NCBI GenBank assembly: GCA_945957305.1
Contig: CAMFLN010000083.1
Span: 1 to 8,756, forward strand
Source of the DNA: an uncultured Planctomycetaceae bacterium
GTDB taxonomy: Bacteria > Planctomycetota > Planctomycetia > Pirellulales > JACPPG01
DNA: 8,756 bases
Direction: 5' to 3'
The notes under the pieces were generated by a model. It was given only the letters and a program-made list of their open reading frames with translations. It was not told where the DNA came from and searched no databases. The translations under genes and the position numbers were made by a program. This document shows, in pieces, positions 6,706 to 8,756 of the stretch. Each line of letters starts with the position of its first letter. Position 1 is the stretch's first letter.

Positions 6706-7901
6706 CGACGCCAATTCTGCCGGGCGCAAAGATCGGTGTGCTGGGGAGCGGCCAACTTGGCCGCATGTTTGCGATCGCGGCCCGACAAATGGGTTACCGT
6801 GTGCACACCCTTTCTCCTGATAACGATACTCCGGCCGGGCAGGTCGCCGATGTCGAGATCACAGCAGCTTACGACGACCTCGATGCTGTGCGGCGATTCG
6901 CTAGTAGCGTCGAAGTCGTTACGTTCGAGTTCGAAAACGTACCGTCGGCAACGGCACTCGCCATCGCGGAAATCGTACCCGTGCGCCCTCAGGGCGAAGT
7001 GTTGCATGTCACGCAGAACCGGCAGCGGGAAAAATCGTTTCTGGGACGAAATGGATTTCCGGTAACACCATTTCGGCCGGTGAGCACTTTGTCCGACCTC
7101 CAGTCCGCTTTGCAAAAACTAGGAACCCCGGCAATCCTTAAAAGCGCCGGCTTTGGATACGATGGCAAGGGACAAGTACGCATCACATCCGTGGAGCAAG
7201 CGGAAGACGCGTATCGGGGTCTTGGACCAGCGGAGATGATCCTGGAGGCTGCCGTCGATTTTGAGTGCGAGCTTTCAGTTGTCGTAGCCCGCGGGATGGA
7301 CGGAGCAGCGGTGGACTGGGGCGTCATCCGCAACTCTCATCATCGCCATATTCTCGATGTCTCGACAGCTCCGGCCGAAGTGCCCCCCTCAATCGAGCGC
7401 GCGGCCAAGAAGATTGCGCACGCCGTTGTACAGGAATTGGACGTCGTGGGCGTGCTGTGCGTGGAGTTCTTTCTAACGCGAGACGGCCGGCTGCTGATCA
7501 ACGAATTGGCACCTCGACCTCACAATTCGGGGCACTTGACGATCGACGCCAGCGTGACCAGTCAATTTGAGCAGCAGGTGCGTGCGGTGTGCGGATTGCC
7601 GCTGGGTTCGACCGAACTGTTGCGGCCTGCGGCCATGGCGAATTTGCTGGGAGACCTGTGGGAACATGGCGAACCGAATTGGCACGCTGGATGTGGGTTC
7701 GCGGGGGTGAAGCTCCATTTGTACGGCAAGACCGAGCCCCGAGCAGGACGAAAAATGGGACATTTGACTGCGCTCGCTGCGAGCCCGGCAGAAGCCGAGT
7801 TGTTGGTGACCTCCGCACGCAGGGCCTTGCTCTCACAATATGCGCCGGCGCCATCGACAATGCTGCAAAGCTTGCCAAGCAGTGAAAGGCAAATGGAATG
7901 A
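6702..7901 (+). CDS. purK: PurK, N5-carboxyaminoimidazole ribonucleotide synthetase
   Basis: This ATP-grasp enzyme of 399 residues makes N5-CAIR from aminoimidazole ribonucleotide, ATP and bicarbonate; PurE then uses the product. Domains: an N-terminal preATP-grasp Rossmann-like region with [12 protein letters not shown] (11-22) and VTFEFENVP (73-81); an ATP-grasp centre with [15 protein letters not shown] (144-158); metal-binding VCVEFF-like VLCVEFF (251-257) and [15 protein letters not shown] (266-280); and a C-terminal domain with VKLHLYGK (336-343) and AGRKMGH (348-354). All expected catalytic motifs are intact and the length is slightly above the usual 350-390. It overlaps purE by 4 bases (ATGA, 6702-6705), and its own stop overlaps the next start the same way. 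Its direct use of bicarbonate is the functional link to dabBA upstream. Confidence 0.97.
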   Translation: MTTPILPGAKIGVLGSGQLGRMFAIAARQMGYRVHTLSPDNDTPAGQVADVEITAAYDDLDAVRRFASSVEVVTFEFENVPSATALAIAEIVPVRPQGEVLHVTQNRQREKSFLGRNGFPVTPFRPVSTLSDLQSALQKLGTPAILKSAGFGYDGKGQVRITSVEQAEDAYRGLGPAEMILEAAVDFECELSVVVARGMDGAAVDWGVIRNSHHRHILDVSTAPAEVPPSIERAAKKIAHAVVQELDVVGVLCVEFFLTRDGRLLINELAPRPHNSGHLTIDASVTSQFEQQVRAVCGLPLGSTELLRPAAMANLLGDLWEHGEPNWHAGCGFAGVKLHLYGKTEPRAGRKMGHLTALAASPAEAELLVTSARRALLSQYAPAPSTMLQSLPSSERQME

Positions 7902-8756
7902 CGACCTCACGGCATCCCACATTCTGGCGCGAGGCCTTCGCCTTGCGTGGCTCGGTAACTCCGAAGGTAGCCCGTCACGTCGCCGCTTTCGGCCTAATTG
8001 CTGGTGCGATCTGCCTGATTTCATGGTGGGTAGAGCAACGGCTGCAGATTCGCATCGGGCTGGAAGTCGCTCCTTATGAAATCGCCGGAGCCGCATTGGG
8101 GCTGTTGCTCATTCTGAGGACGAATGCCGGCTATGACCGCTGGTGGGAGGCGCGGAAACTGTGGGGCGGCATCGTCAATCAATCCCGCAACCTGGCTATC
8201 AGCGCGATGGCCTATGGCCCGCAATTACCTGTTTGGCGACAGGAGATGATCGACTGGGCCGCCGCGTTTCCGCATGTGGCACGCTCCAGTCTTCGCGGCG
8301 ATCCTGTGCCGGCAGGGGTTGCGTCTCTGGTGGGCGAAGCTTATGCCGCGCAGATATCACAGGCTCGCCACAAGCCGATTTTTGTGGCGTTGCAGCTCGC
8401 GTCTCTGCTACAGCAAGCCCGAAGTCACTTTAATCTGGATCCGTTTGCCTTTCAGCAAATCGATCGAGAGCGAGCGGCGCTCATTGATCACGTTGGCGCC
8501 TGTGAGCGTATTTTGAAAACGCCGCTTCCCACGGTTTATTCCATCAAGATCCGGCGATTCATTGCACTGTTCCTGCTGACTCTGCCCCTCGCCCTATTAC
8601 ATCAGGTGAGCAGTTATTGGCTCGTTCCACTGGTCACCATGCTGGTCGCTTATCCGCTCTTGGCTCTCGACCAAATTGGCATTGAGTTGGAGAACCCGAT
8701 TGCCACACAAAATTTGAGCCACTTGCCGCTGGATGACATATCAGCCACGATTCAGC
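7898..8756 (+). CDS. bestrophin-family anion channel, 3' end cut by window edge
   Basis: The frame from ATG 7898 is open for 286 codons to the right edge with no stop. It reads as a bestrophin/UPF0187 (YneE-type) membrane channel. Bacterial members are about 290-310 residues, so only a short tail should be missing. Features: a first membrane helix at about 28-47; the signature LILRTNAGYDRWWEARKLWG (71-90) with GGIVNQSRNLA (90-100); a polar cytoplasmic middle region; CERILKTPLPTVYSIKIRRF (202-221); paired hydrophobic helices at about 222-235 and 240-258; and the closing motif GIELENPIATQNLSHLPLDD (261-280). The start overlaps the purK stop by ATGA (7898-7901), and AAAGG at 7885-7889 lies 8 bases upstream, so translation is probably coupled to purK. 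Bestrophins conduct chloride or other anions; some algal members conduct bicarbonate and some bacterial ones (KpBest) sodium. Bicarbonate selectivity here is inferred from context only. Confidence 0.92.
   Translation, partial: MTTSRHPTFWREAFALRGSVTPKVARHVAAFGLIAGAICLISWWVEQRLQIRIGLEVAPYEIAGAALGLLLILRTNAGYDRWWEARKLWGGIVNQSRNLAISAMAYGPQLPVWRQEMIDWAAAFPHVARSSLRGDPVPAGVASLVGEAYAAQISQARHKPIFVALQLASLLQQARSHFNLDPFAFQQIDRERAALIDHVGACERILKTPLPTVYSIKIRRFIALFLLTLPLALLHQVSSYWLVPLVTMLVAYPLLALDQIGIELENPIATQNLSHLPLDDISATIQ

Noticed and set aside
6339..7115. Long open frame on the minus strand across purE and purK (258 codons)
   Set aside because: It is antisense to two well-supported genes, rich in Cys, Arg and Ser, shows no recognisable domain, and would cross the purE-purK junction.

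Overview
The window is a moderately GC-rich, gene-dense bacterial segment with seven protein-coding genes and no RNA genes, insertion sequences, CRISPR arrays or prophage signs. The gene style (soluble-looking winged-helix regulator with the sequence [13 protein letters not shown]2309/DabA protein, class I PurE with separate PurK) would fit Planctomycetota or a proteobacterium. I lean weakly to Planctomycetota, but nothing in the window fixes the taxonomy.

Layout. Bases 1-1175 hold the C-terminal half of a P2A-type (calcium-type) cation ATPase. It converges on a minus-strand gene (1307-1699) for a small winged-helix DNA-binding protein. A 254-base divergent control region (1700-1953) carries a good sigma70-like promoter on each strand. 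It also holds a perfect 10+10-base inverted repeat placed right after the plus-strand -10 box. From 1954 to the right edge, five plus-strand genes follow closely: dabB (membrane NuoL/NdhF-like subunit), dabA (DUF2309, zinc beta-carbonic-anhydrase-like subunit), purE, purK and a bestrophin-family channel gene that runs off the window. Spacing tightens along the series: 55 and 56 bases, then two 4-base ATGA stop/start overlaps.

How the genes fit together. DabAB is the known energy-coupled system that takes up inorganic carbon by hydrating CO2 to bicarbonate at the membrane. PurK consumes bicarbonate and ATP to make N5-CAIR, and PurE converts that to CAIR in purine synthesis. Bestrophins are anion channels, and some family members conduct bicarbonate. 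The plus-strand run can therefore be read as a bicarbonate supply-and-use operon with no RuBisCO or carboxysome gene in view. The divergent winged-helix protein is the obvious candidate regulator and the inverted repeat its candidate operator. The assignments of the individual genes are well supported by motifs; the joint function and the regulatory model are inference.
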